Positions 27,367 through 36,852 of a DNA stretch of 64,000 nt are shown here, in pieces. This stretch comes from a bacterium (GTDB taxonomy: Bacteria; Desulfobacterota; Binatia; DP-6). The translations under genes and the position numbers were made by a program. A model generated the notes under the pieces. That model had not been told where the DNA came from and made no database searches. It was given only the letters and a program-made list of their open reading frames with translations. The DNA lies in contig JAHCID010000001.1 in the NCBI GenBank assembly GCA_026129405.1, positions 1,457,237 through 1,521,236 of the forward strand, read 5' to 3'. The number at the start of each line of letters is the position of its first letter. The stretch's first letter is position 1.

Positions 27367-30333
27367 CTAGCGGGCGAACGATTGCCGGAGCTTCTGGAGC
27401 CGTTTGAGGTCGCGTTTAAGGGCTTTCGTGCCCGTGAGCAAGGTGCGGCCGCGGCGTCTGAGGTCGCGGGCGGTGTCGCGGTCGAGCGCCGCGCGCTGCT
27501 TCGCGAGCGTCAGCATCGACAGGAAGGCCTGCGCGGCCCGCGGCGTCTTCTTCACCTGGGCGAAGGCGATCCTGCCGCGGATCCGGGCCGGCGTGTCGGT
27601 GATGATGCCGCCGCCGGGCATGTCGGCCCGCGCGCTCGGCACGAGGACGCTCGTGCTCCGCCCCGCGAGGGTGCGCTCGATGAGGACGAGCTGCTCGCGG
27701 AGCGTGGCGAGGCGATCGTCGAGCAGCGCGCGCGCCTCGGCGGCCGGCGGTGCGTCGGGCGTACCCAGGCCGGAGAGCCGCCCGTCTATGGCACGTGAGG
27801 TATCGAGCAGCCCGCGCACGCGCCGCCAGGGGCCGAGCACCGCCACGCAGCCCTGATAGTTCTCGACGTTGGCGTGCCCGCAGACGCCGTCGCCGCAGCG
27901 GTCGTCGCTGCACGGATCGTCGTCCTCGCTGCACTCGGCGCCGTCGGCACGGCTCTCGACCTGCACGCAGCCCGCGGCGTCGGCGCCCGGCTGCGCCGGC
28001 TGGCAGACGGCCGTTCCGCACTCGTTCGGCGGCGGGCAGCGGTCGTCGCGCACGACGTGGCGGCAGCCGCCGGCGGTGCAGACGTCCTCGGTGCACGGGA
28101 TGCCGTCGTCGGTGCAGAGCGTGCCGTCGGGGGCGACGCTCGCGACCACGCAGCCGCGCGCGTCCGCGCCGGGGTCGCCCGGCCGGCAGGCGCCGGTGGC
28201 GCACTCGCCGGCGTCGCAGCCGGTGTCGGCCGGGGTGTGGCGGCACACGCCGGCGGCGCAGGTATCGGTGGTGCACGCGACCCCGTCGTTGCAGTCGAGC
28301 GGGGTCGCGGCGCAGGTGCCGCCGACGCAGCGGTCGCCGCTGGTGCAGGGATCGGCGTCGTCGCAGACCGTGTCGTCGGGCTTCGCGGGGTTCGAGCAGG
28401 CGCCCGTCTGCGGGTTGCAGACGCCGGCGTCGCGGCACTGGTCCTGTGCGGTGCAGACGATCGGTTCGCTGCCTTCGCACGTGCCCGCCTCGCAGCGGTC
28501 GGTGCGCGTGCAGGCGTTCTGGTCGTTGCAGGTGGTGCCGTCCGGACGCGGCAGGGCGACGCACTCGCCCGTCTGCGGCGCGCAGGTGGCGGCCTGGAAG
28601 CAGCCGGTGGCGCCGGGACAGGCCTTCGCGGTGCCGACGCAGACGCCCGCGCTGCAGCGGTCGCTCTCGGTGCACCTGTTGCCGTCGTCGCACGGGTCGG
28701 AGCGGTTGCTGTACCGGCAGCGGCCGGCGTCGCACGAGTCGTCGGTGCAGAAGTTGTCGTCGTTGCACTCGAGGTCGGTGTTGCAGGAGCGGCAGCCCGA
28801 GAGCTCGACGTGCTCGCAGCCGTTGGCGCCGCAGGTGTCGACGGTGCAGGCGTCGCCGTCGGCGCAGTCGGTCGGGCCGGTCGCGGTGCAGACGCCGGCG
28901 ACGCAGCGGTCGCCCGCGGTGCAGGCGTTGCCGTCGCTGCACCCGGTGTCGTCGGGACGCGGCTCGGGTGCGCAGACGTCGCGGGCCTCGTCGCAGACGC
29001 CGGTGTTGCACTGGTCGGTGGCGGAGGCGCAATCGCGCGGCGTGCCGGTGCAGATGCCGCTCCGGCACGTGTCGCCGACCGTGCAGAAGGCGCCGTCGGA
29101 GCATGGCGTGGCGTCGGCTTTCGGCGGGTCGGAGCACAGGCCCGTCTGCGGGTTGCAGACGCCGGCGTCGTGGCACTGGTCCTTCGCGGTGCAGACGACC
29201 GGGTTCGAGCCGGTGCAGACGCCGTTCTGGCAGACGTCGCTCTGCGTGCAGGCGTTGCCGTCGTTGCAGCCGGTGCCGTTCGTCTTCGCGGGGGTCGAGC
29301 AGAGGCCGGTGCTGGTGTCGCAGACGCCGGCGTCGTGGCACTGGTCCTTCGCGGTGCAGACGACCGGGTTCGAGCCGGTGCAGACGCCGTTCTGGCAGAC
29401 GTCGCTCTGCGTGCAGGCGTTGCCGTCGTTGCAGGGTGTGCCGCTCGAGGGCGGGTTCGAGCAGACGCCGGCGGTGCAGAGGTCGGCGGTGCAGGGGTTG
29501 CCGTCGGCGCAGTCGGCCGGCACGTCGCAGGAGCGGCAGCCGGGGATCGGCGTGTGCGAGCAGCCGGTCACGCCGTCGCAGGCGTCGGTGGTGCAGGCGT
29601 CGCCGTCGTCGCAGGCGTCGGCGGCGCCGGGCGTGCAGCCGCCCGCCTGACAGGTGTCGCCGAGGGTGCAGGCGTTGCCGTCGCTGCAGCCGGTGCCGTT
29701 CGTCTTCGGGGGGTCGGAGCAGGCGCCCGTGGACGGGTTGCAGGTGCCGGCGTCGTGGCACTGGTCCTTCGCCGTGCAGACCTTCGGCGTGCCCTGACAG
29801 ACGCCGGTGGCCGTGCACTTGTCGCCGACCGTGCAGGGATTCGTGTCGTTGCAGTCGGCGCCGGTCTTGGGGATGTCCTCGCACGCGCCGGTGAGCGGAT
29901 TGCAGACGCCGGCGGTGTTGCACTGGTCGCCGGCGCAGAAGACGGCCGGCGTGCCGGTGCAGACGCCGCTCTGGCAGCGGTCCTGGTTCGTGCAGCGGTC
30001 GTCGTCGTCGCACGGCGTGCCGTTCGCGACCGGCGTCGGCTCGCAGGCGCCCGACGACGGATTGCAGACGAGGTCGGTGCAGGCGTCGCTCTCGGGACCG
30101 CACGCGACCGGCGTGCCCGCGACGCACGCGCCCATGGCGCTGCCGGGACGGTCGCAGGTCTCGACGCCGTTGCAGGGGTTGCCGTCGTCGCAGAAGACGT
30201 CGTCGGCGCAGCAGTCGGGCTCGCCGATCGCGCAGCTCCCGGGTTGCGCCATCGCCGGGGCGGAGACCGCGAGGACCATCACGGCGACCAGCACGTTCAT
30301 CGCCGTGCGGAGCACACTCACGCGACGGAACAT
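27367..30333 (-). CDS. giant cysteine-repeat secreted protein
   Basis: 988 residues. ATG at 30333 opens into a signal peptide ending PAMAQPG. Most of the protein is a tandem array of short disulfide-rich units of type CxDGNACTxxDxCxxGxCxG, alternating with VCTAKDQCHDAGVCNPxTG. Further units of type CDDGDACTTDACD and TDDGIPCTEDVCTAGGCRHV occur. Cysteine is exceptionally frequent and always in the same register. The last ~180 residues are cysteine-free and helical (TLREQLVLIERTLAG ... RDLKRLQKLRQSFAR). It probably forms an extended extracellular stalk or adhesin. Two neighbouring repeat copies are identical in DNA. Confidence 0.85.
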   Translation of the reverse strand: MFRRVSVLRTAMNVLVAVMVLAVSAPAMAQPGSCAIGEPDCCADDVFCDDGNPCNGVETCDRPGSAMGACVAGTPVACGPESDACTDLVCNPSSGACEPTPVANGTPCDDDDRCTNQDRCQSGVCTGTPAVFCAGDQCNTAGVCNPLTGACEDIPKTGADCNDTNPCTVGDKCTATGVCQGTPKVCTAKDQCHDAGTCNPSTGACSDPPKTNGTGCSDGNACTLGDTCQAGGCTPGAADACDDGDACTTDACDGVTGCSHTPIPGCRSCDVPADCADGNPCTADLCTAGVCSNPPSSGTPCNDGNACTQSDVCQNGVCTGSNPVVCTAKDQCHDAGVCDTSTGLCSTPAKTNGTGCNDGNACTQSDVCQNGVCTGSNPVVCTAKDQCHDAGVCNPQTGLCSDPPKADATPCSDGAFCTVGDTCRSGICTGTPRDCASATDQCNTGVCDEARDVCAPEPRPDDTGCSDGNACTAGDRCVAGVCTATGPTDCADGDACTVDTCGANGCEHVELSGCRSCNTDLECNDDNFCTDDSCDAGRCRYSNRSDPCDDGNRCTESDRCSAGVCVGTAKACPGATGCFQAATCAPQTGECVALPRPDGTTCNDQNACTRTDRCEAGTCEGSEPIVCTAQDQCRDAGVCNPQTGACSNPAKPDDTVCDDADPCTSGDRCVGGTCAATPLDCNDGVACTTDTCAAGVCRHTPADTGCDAGECATGACRPGDPGADARGCVVASVAPDGTLCTDDGIPCTEDVCTAGGCRHVVRDDRCPPPNECGTAVCQPAQPGADAAGCVQVESRADGAECSEDDDPCSDDRCGDGVCGHANVENYQGCVAVLGPWRRVRGLLDTSRAIDGRLSGLGTPDAPPAAEARALLDDRLATLREQLVLIERTLAGRSTSVLVPSARADMPGGGIITDTPARIRGRIAFAQVKKTPRAAQAFLSMLTLAKQRAALDRDTARDLRRRGRTLLTGTKALKRDLKRLQKLRQSFAR
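29155..29434. repeat. 115-bp exact direct repeat, 165-bp period
   Basis: The segments 29155-29269 and 29320-29434 are identical over 115 bases and lie 165 bases (55 codons) apart inside the cysteine-repeat gene. They encode two identical CTAKDQCHDAGVC ... CTQSDVCQNGVCTGS modules. Identity at synonymous sites implies recent duplication or gene conversion. Confidence 0.9.
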
Positions 30334-30486
30334 AGCGTGCGGTCGGGCTTCGGCGGAAGCGTCTTTCGGGCGCGCACGTCGTGCATCCATGCCAGAAGAA
30401 CGCCGCAGCCTACGCAGCGGACGCGTGGTGGTTGCGGAGGGCGGGACGCTCCAGTAAGCGAACGAGCCGTACCGCCCCTCGTCGCC

Positions 30487-31686
30487 ATGATTCGCACGCG
30501 CCGCCGGGCGGACCGGCATGTCGTGCCCGCGCGTCGTCGCGCGCCGTGGCTGCTCGCGGCGCTCGTGATGCTGCATGCGGTGCACGCGTCGGCGCAGCGG
30601 CCCGGAGCCGACGAGCGGCCGCTCGGTCTCGGCGTGAGCCCGATCGGCGACAAGGTGAAGGTGCGCGTCGGCAGCGTCGAGCGCTTCCGCGTCGAAGCGC
30701 TCGGCACCGACGTCCAGCACCGCTGGACGCTCGACGGGCACGCCGTCGGCAGCGCGGCGCAATGGAGCTTCGCGCCCGCCGCCGCAGACGTCGGGCTCCA
30801 CCGCATCGTCGTCACGGTGACCGCGCGCGAGGGCACGGTGTCGCGCGCGTGGTCGGTGCGCGTGCTGCCGCCGAAGGCGCCCGAGCTCGTCGACGCCAGC
30901 CCGCGCGAGACGACGCTCGAGGTGCCGGCCCGTACCTGGCTGCGCTTCCAGATCCGCATCCGCACCACGCCCGCGGCGTCGCTCGAGGAGGTCGCCGTCG
31001 CGTGGAGCGTCGACGGCGTCGCGGCGGGCGAGGGCGAGACGCTGCGCTGGCGCCCGCCGCAGCCGGGCTCGTACCGCGTGCGCGCGCTGGCGACGAGCAG
31101 CCTCGGCTCGGCGGTGGCGCGCGAGTGGCGCGTCGACGCGACGGTGCCGCCGCCGACCACGACGACGGCGCCGCTGCCGATCACGACGACGACGAGGGCC
31201 CCCATGGCGACGACGACCGCGCCGCGCGCGACCACGAGCAGCACGACGGAGCCGTGGCCGACGACCACCACCAGCACGGCGCCGCTCCCCGTCACGACCA
31301 GCACGACGGCGCCGCCCCCCGTGCCGCCCACGACCGTCGCTCCGCCGCCCGCGAGCGGCCCCGGCGACGCCGAGATACGCGCGCTCCTCGACCGCTACGC
31401 CGCGGCATGGGGTCGCGGCGACGTCGACGAGCTGCGCCGGCTCGGCCAGGTGACGAACGACCAGCAGGCGGCCGCGCTGCGCGCGTACTTCGCGAAGACG
31501 GGCTCCATCGAGGTCCGCATCGAGCTCCTCGCCGTCGTGCGCGACGGCGGTCGCACGGTGGTCCGCTTCCGCCGCCGGGACCGCTTCCGCAATCCGGCGG
31601 GGGGCGTCGTCGACGAGGCCTCGCCGCCGCTGGAGAAGGACGTCGTCGAGGAGCCGGACGGCCTGCGCTTCGGGCGGGCGCGCTAG
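30487..31686 (+). CDS. exported protein with Ig-like repeats, Thr-rich linker and NTF2-like C-terminus
   Basis: 399 residues. A long basic N-region precedes a signal segment (PWLLAALVMLHAVHASAQ). Two Ig-like modules follow (FRVEALGTDVQHRWTLDGHA; WSVDGVAAGEGETLRWRPPQ). Then comes a low-complexity linker of ~75 residues made of TTTT, TTAP and PPP. The C-terminal ~105 residues begin EIRALLDRYAAAWGRGDVDELRRLG and resemble DUF4440/SnoaL-type NTF2 folds. A similar helix opens the orphan domain at 24409-24894. Divergent from the cysteine-repeat gene (153 bases apart). Function unknown. Confidence 0.75.
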   Translation: MIRTRRRADRHVVPARRRAPWLLAALVMLHAVHASAQRPGADERPLGLGVSPIGDKVKVRVGSVERFRVEALGTDVQHRWTLDGHAVGSAAQWSFAPAAADVGLHRIVVTVTAREGTVSRAWSVRVLPPKAPELVDASPRETTLEVPARTWLRFQIRIRTTPAASLEEVAVAWSVDGVAAGEGETLRWRPPQPGSYRVRALATSSLGSAVAREWRVDATVPPPTTTTAPLPITTTTRAPMATTTAPRATTSSTTEPWPTTTTSTAPLPVTTSTTAPPPVPPTTVAPPPASGPGDAEIRALLDRYAAAWGRGDVDELRRLGQVTNDQQAAALRAYFAKTGSIEVRIELLAVVRDGGRTVVRFRRRDRFRNPAGGVVDEASPPLEKDVVEEPDGLRFGRAR

Positions 31687-31781
31687 GGCACACGAAGCCC
31701 GTGCGCGGTGGCGCGCGACCAGGGCGTGCGGGGCCCGGCCCCGCGGAGTCGGACGCCGCGGGCGGTGTCGGCGTGCCGGCC

Positions 31782-33425
31782 CTACACCCCGACGTGCGCC
31801 CGCGCGACGATGCGCCCGACGTCGACCCCGCGCGGCAGCGTGCCCAGCGCCTTGCCGTGCTCGCCCGTCAGCCGCGAGGCGCAGAACGCCTCGGCCACCG
31901 CCGGGTCGCCGTGGCGCAGCAGCAGCGACGCCTGCAGCGCCAGCGCCATCTGCTCGACCACCGCGCGCGCCCGGTACTCGATCGCGTCGAGGTCGCCGAG
32001 CCCGTCGCGGAGCGCGTCGACCGCACGGTCGAGCCGCGGATCGAGCCCGCCCGCCGTGCCCAGCTCGGTGAAGAACGCCTCGACGCTCTCCGGATCGCGG
32101 CCCATGGCGCGCAGGACGTCGAGGGCGATGACGTTGCCCGAGCCCTCCCAGATGCCGTTCAACGGCGACTCGCGGAACAGACGCGGCAGGATCGACTCCT
32201 CGACGTAGCCGTTGCCGCCGTGGCACTCGAGCGCCTCGGCGACCACCGTCGGCTGGCGCTTGCACACCCAGTACTTGCCGACCGCGGTCGCGAGGCGGGC
32301 GAAGCGCTTCTGCGCGGGGTCGCGGCTGCCCTCGTCGTAGGCGCGGGCGAGACGCAGCATGAGCGTCGTCGCCGCCTCGGACTCGACCGCGAGGTCGGCG
32401 AGCACGTTGCGCATGAGCGCGTGGTCGACGAGCGTCTTGCCGAAGGTGCGGCGGTGGTGTGCATGGTGGATCGCCTGCGCCACCGCCTGGCGGATGCCGG
32501 CCGAGGCGCCGATCACGCAGTCGAGACGTGTGTGTGTCACCATCTCGATGATGGTCGGCACGCCGCGGCCGTCCTCGCCGACCATGCGCGCCCAGGTGCC
32601 GTCCATCTCGATCTCGCTCGAGGCGTTCGACTTGTTGCCGAGCTTGTCCTTCAGGCGTTGGATGTGGATGCGGTTGCGGGTGCCGTCGGGCAGCCAGCGC
32701 GGCATGAGGAAGCAGGAGACGCCGCGCTCGGTCTGCGCCAGCACGAGGAAGGCGTCGCACATCGGCGCGGAGCAGAACCACTTGTGGCCGGTGAGCAGGT
32801 ACTCGCCGCCCGGGCCGCCGGCGCCGGCCGGCACGGCGCGGGTCGTATTGGCGCGCACGTCGGAGCCGCCCTGCTTCTCGGTCATCGCCATGCCGAACAG
32901 GACGCCGCGCTTCTCGGAGGCCGGACGCATGCGCGGGTCGTAGTCGAAGGAGCAGACCCGGGTCTCCCAGTCGGCCGCGACCTCGGGCTGCGCGCGCAGC
33001 GCCGGCAGCACGGAGTAGGTCATCGAGATCGGGCAGCCGTGGCCGGCCTCGATCTGCGACGTCAGGTAGAACAGCGCCGCGCGGGCGACGTGGGTGCCGG
33101 GCCGCGGGTCGGCCCAGGGCAGGGCATGGCAGCCGTGGGCGACGCTCGTCCGCATGAGCTCGTGCCAGGCGGGATGGAACTCGACCTCGTCGATGCGGTT
33201 GCCGAAGCGGTCGTGGGTGCGCAGGACCGGCGGAAAGGCATTCGCGAGCCGGCCCCAGGCGTAGGCCTCGGGGGTGCCGATCTCGCGTCCCAGGCGGTGC
33301 AGGCGCTCGCTTGCCCAGCCGGCACCCTCGCGCTCGAGGCCGTCGCGCAGGACGGGGTCGGTCGCGAAGAGGTCGTAGTCCTCGAGCGGCGGGACCTGGT
33401 TCAGCACCTGGTGGGTCGGCGGCAT
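31782..33425 (-). CDS. aidB: AidB-like acyl-CoA dehydrogenase family protein
   Basis: 547 residues, close to E. coli AidB (541) and longer than catabolic ACADs. Family-typical segments: LEDYDLFATDPVLRDGLERE near the N-terminus, MAMTEKQGGSDVRANTT at the FAD site, HKWFCSAPMCDAFLVLAQT, LKDKLGNKSNASSEIE, CHGGNGYVEES, and an extra C-terminal helical domain. AidB proteins bind FAD and DNA and are linked to alkylation stress, though their reaction is uncertain. A role in isovaleryl-CoA-type oxidation is an alternative. It appears monocistronic. Confidence 0.88.
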   Translation of the reverse strand: MPPTHQVLNQVPPLEDYDLFATDPVLRDGLEREGAGWASERLHRLGREIGTPEAYAWGRLANAFPPVLRTHDRFGNRIDEVEFHPAWHELMRTSVAHGCHALPWADPRPGTHVARAALFYLTSQIEAGHGCPISMTYSVLPALRAQPEVAADWETRVCSFDYDPRMRPASEKRGVLFGMAMTEKQGGSDVRANTTRAVPAGAGGPGGEYLLTGHKWFCSAPMCDAFLVLAQTERGVSCFLMPRWLPDGTRNRIHIQRLKDKLGNKSNASSEIEMDGTWARMVGEDGRGVPTIIEMVTHTRLDCVIGASAGIRQAVAQAIHHAHHRRTFGKTLVDHALMRNVLADLAVESEAATTLMLRLARAYDEGSRDPAQKRFARLATAVGKYWVCKRQPTVVAEALECHGGNGYVEESILPRLFRESPLNGIWEGSGNVIALDVLRAMGRDPESVEAFFTELGTAGGLDPRLDRAVDALRDGLGDLDAIEYRARAVVEQMALALQASLLLRHGDPAVAEAFCASRLTGEHGKALGTLPRGVDVGRIVARAHVGV

Positions 33426-33579
33426 GGGACGACCCTAGCAGCTTTGCCGCGGAGCCGGCACGGGGACCGGAAGGTCGCGATCCGGCTGGCTGCCGCGAAC
33501 CGACAGCGGTTGTCCCCACAAAAGTGTATGTAGGAACGGCACGCAGACGAACCGTCGCCAGGCGACAGATAGGGGGCCA

Positions 33580-33951
33580 ATGACCGAGCACGAGGGTGAT
33601 GAGCAGCAGCCGGAGCGTATCCCCGAAGGGACGCGTGACGACCTGCTGGACGCGCTTCTCGACGATTGGCCGCAGATCGCGGCCACCGCGTGGGACGGCT
33701 GGCGGACCCGCGGGCGGGGCACCGTGACCATCACGCCGGGAACGGCGCCGACGATCACGTATCGCCCGGGCCCGCCGTGCGACTGCCACGGCGAGGCCGT
33801 GGGGGCGTACGATCCGGAGACGCAGGCCGTGGTCGCGGTGCTGCGGCGCGGGGAGGAGGTGGTCTGGGTGGAGACGTTGTCCGGGTGGCCCACGCCGCCC
33901 GATGCCGCGGCGGTGCTCCCGGCCGAAGCCCGGGACGCCACGGTGCAGTAG
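33580..33951 (+). CDS. hypothetical acidic protein
   Basis: 123 residues; ATG preceded by AGGGGG. The N-terminus is charged (TEHEGDEQQPERIPEGTRDD), followed by a helix ending DDWPQIAATAWDGW. Short strands follow, including GTVTITPG, PTITYRPG and VVAVLRRGEEVVWVETL, with a CDCHGEAV cysteine pair. No signal peptide or known domain. Codon usage looks like its neighbours, so I regard it as a real cytoplasmic protein. Confidence 0.55.
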   Translation: MTEHEGDEQQPERIPEGTRDDLLDALLDDWPQIAATAWDGWRTRGRGTVTITPGTAPTITYRPGPPCDCHGEAVGAYDPETQAVVAVLRRGEEVVWVETLSGWPTPPDAAAVLPAEARDATVQ

Positions 33952-34031
33952 GTCGCCGGCGGGGGGCGGCCGCCAGAGCCGTCCCCCCGCCGCTCGCTTC
34001 CGGGCGTTCGACGCCCGGCCCCGGATCGTCC

Positions 34032-34794
34032 GTGCTCGATGCGCTCGCGTTCTCGAGCCTGTGGGTGGCCATCGCTGCCCTCCTGCTCGCGCTCGTCACC
34101 ACGACGGCGCTCGCTCTCCCGGCCGAGGCGCCCCTGCTCGTCTTCGTGTTCGCCGGCACCCTCGTGGTCTACGGCTGCGACCGGCTGCGTGACGTCGCGC
34201 GCGACCGGGCGACCACGCCCCGGCGGGCCGCGTTCGTCACCCGGCACTGGACGCCCCTGCTCGCCGGCATGGTCGTCGCCGCGCTCGCGGCGGCGGTCTG
34301 CGTGCCGGCGATCGGCACGGCGGCGGTCCTGCCCGCGGCGGTCGCCGCGGTGCCCGGCCTGCTGCACCGGCGGCTCAAGCACCTCGCCTGGAAACCCCTC
34401 TACGTCACCGCGGCCTGGCTCGCGGTGACGGTGGCGCTGCCGGTCGCCGCGAGCGCGCGCGGAGCGGCTGCCGGCCGCGTCGCCTGGGTCGGGGCGGTGC
34501 AGGGGCTGACGCTGCTCGCCAACGTCCTCGCCTCGGGCGTGCGTGACCGTGAGGGGCTCGCGGCGCGGATCGGGGCGCGGCGGGCGCTCGGCGTCGCGCG
34601 TGCCGTTGCGGCGGCCGGCGTGGTCGCGGCGCTGGCGGCGCCGGCGCCGCTCGCTGCGCTCGCCTGCCTCCCGCTCGCGACCGCGACCGTTCTCGTCCGC
34701 TTCCGCGCGGACGAGCGCTGGCATCGTCGTCGTCGACGGCGCGCTCGTCGCCGGAGCGGCGGCGACGCTCGTCCTGCTCGCCGTCGTGCCCTGA
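34032..34794 (+). CDS. UbiA-like polytopic membrane protein, 3'-end frameshift
   Basis: From a GTG at 34032, about seven hydrophobic helices follow. The loop VYGCDRLRDVARDRATTPRR resembles the aspartate-rich prenyl-diphosphate loop of UbiA-type prenyltransferases, with three aspartates at intervals of four. Near 34720 the frame reading FRADERW runs into Arg-rich sequence. The adjacent frame continues IVVVDGALVAGAAATLVLLA and stops at 34794, immediately before a terminator-like hairpin. A single missing base best explains this. Total ~254 residues, slightly short for UbiA. Prenyltransferase activity is only a suggestion. Confidence 0.55.
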
Positions 34795-34825
34795 GGCGTC
34801 GCCCCGCGCGCGGCGCGGCGACGCC
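34795..34825. terminator. bidirectional terminator-like hairpin
   Basis: GGCGTCGCC (34795-34803) pairs perfectly with GGCGACGCC (34817-34825) around a 13-base loop. It lies between the stops of the UbiA-like gene (34794) and the convergent secreted-protein gene (34834). Confidence 0.55.
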
Positions 34826-34833
34826 GGGGCCGG

Positions 34834-36723
34834 TCAGGGACGCGGCAGGGCGGAGACGGCGAGCGGGGCGAGCGCCCAGGCGGCGCGCGTCTGTCCGTCC
34901 GCCGCGCCGAGGCCGGGGCCGTCGTAGTAGATGATGCGGTCGGCGCGCAGGTCGTCGTAGGGCGGGGTGCGCGGATCGGTGTTCGGGACGGTCGTGTTGA
35001 GCCACAGGCCGCTCGTGCCGTAGGCGAAGGCGTCGCCGGTGCACTGCGTGACCGGCGGCGTGCTGTCGTCGAGGTAGTAGGAGACGACCGACGAGAGCGT
35101 GATGTTGGTCACGACGTTCGCCACCATCGTGAGCGAGCCCTGCGGCCCGGTGACCTGCTCCCAGATCGCGGGGGTGGTCGGCACGCTGTCGGGGTTGCCG
35201 TCGATGGTGACGCCGCCCGGTGCGGCGCTGTTGCGGTAGGTCATGCCGATCGCCGCGGGCGCGTAGTCGAAGAGGTCCATGATGCCCGGGATGGCGTGCA
35301 CGCGCAGGAACGTGCGGACGTCCTCGCGGCCGGCGTAGTAGACGTGCTCGCGCTGCGTGAGCGGCCCGCTGTTCGCGCCGACGTACGAGCGCAGCGCCCG
35401 CACGGGTCCGCTCTTGTTGACGATGAACGCGCCCTCGCCGTTCGAGAACGTCTCCTCCGTGCGCCCGCAGACGCCGGGCCCGAACATCGGCTTGTTGCGG
35501 TCGAGGATGTCGACGCCGGACGCGCCGCCGTCGGTGATGCGCAGCTCGGTCTGCACCCAGCGGTCGGTGAAGCGACGCTGGTACTGCGGCGTCGTGATCG
35601 ACGACGTCTCGGGGTTCGGGCCGGCGTTGATCGCGTAGGTCGTGAGGTAGGCGCCCGAGGTCAGCGCGAACGTGTAGCTGACGTACTGCTGGCCGGCGCC
35701 CGGCGGCAGGGCGCCCGCGCGGCGGAACAGGTAGACCCACCCGGTGCTGCCGTCGAGCGGGTCGGTGATGGTCAGCTCGACGCCGCTGCCCGAGATCGCG
35801 CCCGGCGGCGTGCCGAGGACGAGCGGGGCACGGTCGCCGGCGTCGGCCGCCATGAAGACCAGCTCGTCGTCGGTGTCGAAGGTCGGGACCGGATCGGCGC
35901 CGGCGAAGGTGCCCGCGTCGGCGTAGCCGAGCGTGGTGATGCCGCCGCCGAAGCTCGCGTTGCCCTTGTAGACGGTGGTGAAGTTCAGCGTCTTGCGCTC
36001 GTCGATCTGGACCGGGATCTGTGTCCAGCCCGGCGCCCAGCGGAAGGCGACGACGTCGTCCGGCAGGGCGCCGACGAGCGTCGGCACGTCGGCCCCGGTG
36101 AGGACGACCGGATCGTCCGGGCGGGCGAGCGTGCCGCTGCCGCCGACCTCGCAGTTGGCCAGCGACGACGCCGGGGCCTTCTTGCCGAGGAACTGGCCCG
36201 GCAGGTCGCGCGCGACGCTCGCGCCCTCGAAGCGCACGCAGCTGCGCAGCGAGCCGGTGGTGAGGCGCACCGTCACCGCGCCCTGCGCGCCGGTGAGCGC
36301 GAGGCCGGCGTCCTTGGCGACGACCTTCACGAGCTTGCCCTGCTTGAGGATCGTCGTCTTCACCGGCGTCGGACCGCCGGGTGCGGACGCGTTCACGTAC
36401 TTGTAGATGTCGACCTTGCCGTCGGTCACCTTCCAGCCCGGCTTGCCGATCCCGGGCGGGATCAGGAACGCGCCGCCGACCGAGTCGGCGTCGGAGAAGA
36501 GCTCGAGCAGGGCGCCGCCGGGGCTGCCGGACGCCGGATCGTCGGCGCCGCCGATGGCGGGGAAGAGGAACGCCGGGTCCTTCGAGAGGAACACCAGCGA
36601 GGCCTTGCCGGAGGGCGAGCGCTTCAGGAGCAGCTTCACGGCGGAGATCGGCTGATCGACGGCACCGGCCACCGTGCTCGAGAGCACGAGACCGGCGAGC
36701 ACCATCACACGCAGAGCACGCAT
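34834..36723 (-). CDS. large secreted protein, function unknown
   Basis: 629 residues with a signal peptide ending STVAGAV. Residues ~27-180 form a beta-rich module (AVKLLLKRSPSGKASLVFLS, GGALLELFSDADS, GWKVTDGKVDIYKY, VKTTILKQGKLVKVVAKDAG, VTVRLTTGSLRSCVRF). A diverged copy of this module sits at the C-terminus of the beta-helix protein at 40358-42325. The remaining ~440 residues have many aromatic/aspartate-rich strands (FDTDDELVFMAADAGDRAP, RFTDRWVQTELRITDGG) and resemble no family I can name. Likely exported or surface-located. Convergent with the UbiA-like gene. Confidence 0.75.
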   Translation of the reverse strand: MRALRVMVLAGLVLSSTVAGAVDQPISAVKLLLKRSPSGKASLVFLSKDPAFLFPAIGGADDPASGSPGGALLELFSDADSVGGAFLIPPGIGKPGWKVTDGKVDIYKYVNASAPGGPTPVKTTILKQGKLVKVVAKDAGLALTGAQGAVTVRLTTGSLRSCVRFEGASVARDLPGQFLGKKAPASSLANCEVGGSGTLARPDDPVVLTGADVPTLVGALPDDVVAFRWAPGWTQIPVQIDERKTLNFTTVYKGNASFGGGITTLGYADAGTFAGADPVPTFDTDDELVFMAADAGDRAPLVLGTPPGAISGSGVELTITDPLDGSTGWVYLFRRAGALPPGAGQQYVSYTFALTSGAYLTTYAINAGPNPETSSITTPQYQRRFTDRWVQTELRITDGGASGVDILDRNKPMFGPGVCGRTEETFSNGEGAFIVNKSGPVRALRSYVGANSGPLTQREHVYYAGREDVRTFLRVHAIPGIMDLFDYAPAAIGMTYRNSAAPGGVTIDGNPDSVPTTPAIWEQVTGPQGSLTMVANVVTNITLSSVVSYYLDDSTPPVTQCTGDAFAYGTSGLWLNTTVPNTDPRTPPYDDLRADRIIYYDGPGLGAADGQTRAAWALAPLAVSALPRP

Positions 36724-36852
36724 GGTGCGCAGGCTCGCATCCGCCCCGGAGGTGTCTCAAGGAAAATCCGATGCGCGGCCGGTTCGCGGCGTGCACATGT
36801 GCCGCGGCGGGCCGCGATCGTCCCCCGATCCGGTGCTCGTGCCGCGCCGCGT

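Noticed and set aside
27874-30400. Long plus-strand frames opposite the cysteine-repeat gene
   Set aside because: Their periodic Ala/Val/Gly or Ser/Gln repeats are the reverse reading of the cysteine repeats; the minus frame has a signal peptide and conserved motif register.
31140-31340. ACG/GCC-rich simple repeat as a possible tandem repeat or CRISPR-like array
   Set aside because: It encodes a Thr/Pro linker in frame and has no regular spacer-repeat structure. No CRISPR array was found in the window.
30334-33789. Upstream extension of the cysteine-repeat frame to 33789
   Set aside because: Low-complexity Arg/Ala sequence overlapping the AidB-like gene; the signal peptide begins at the ATG at 30333.
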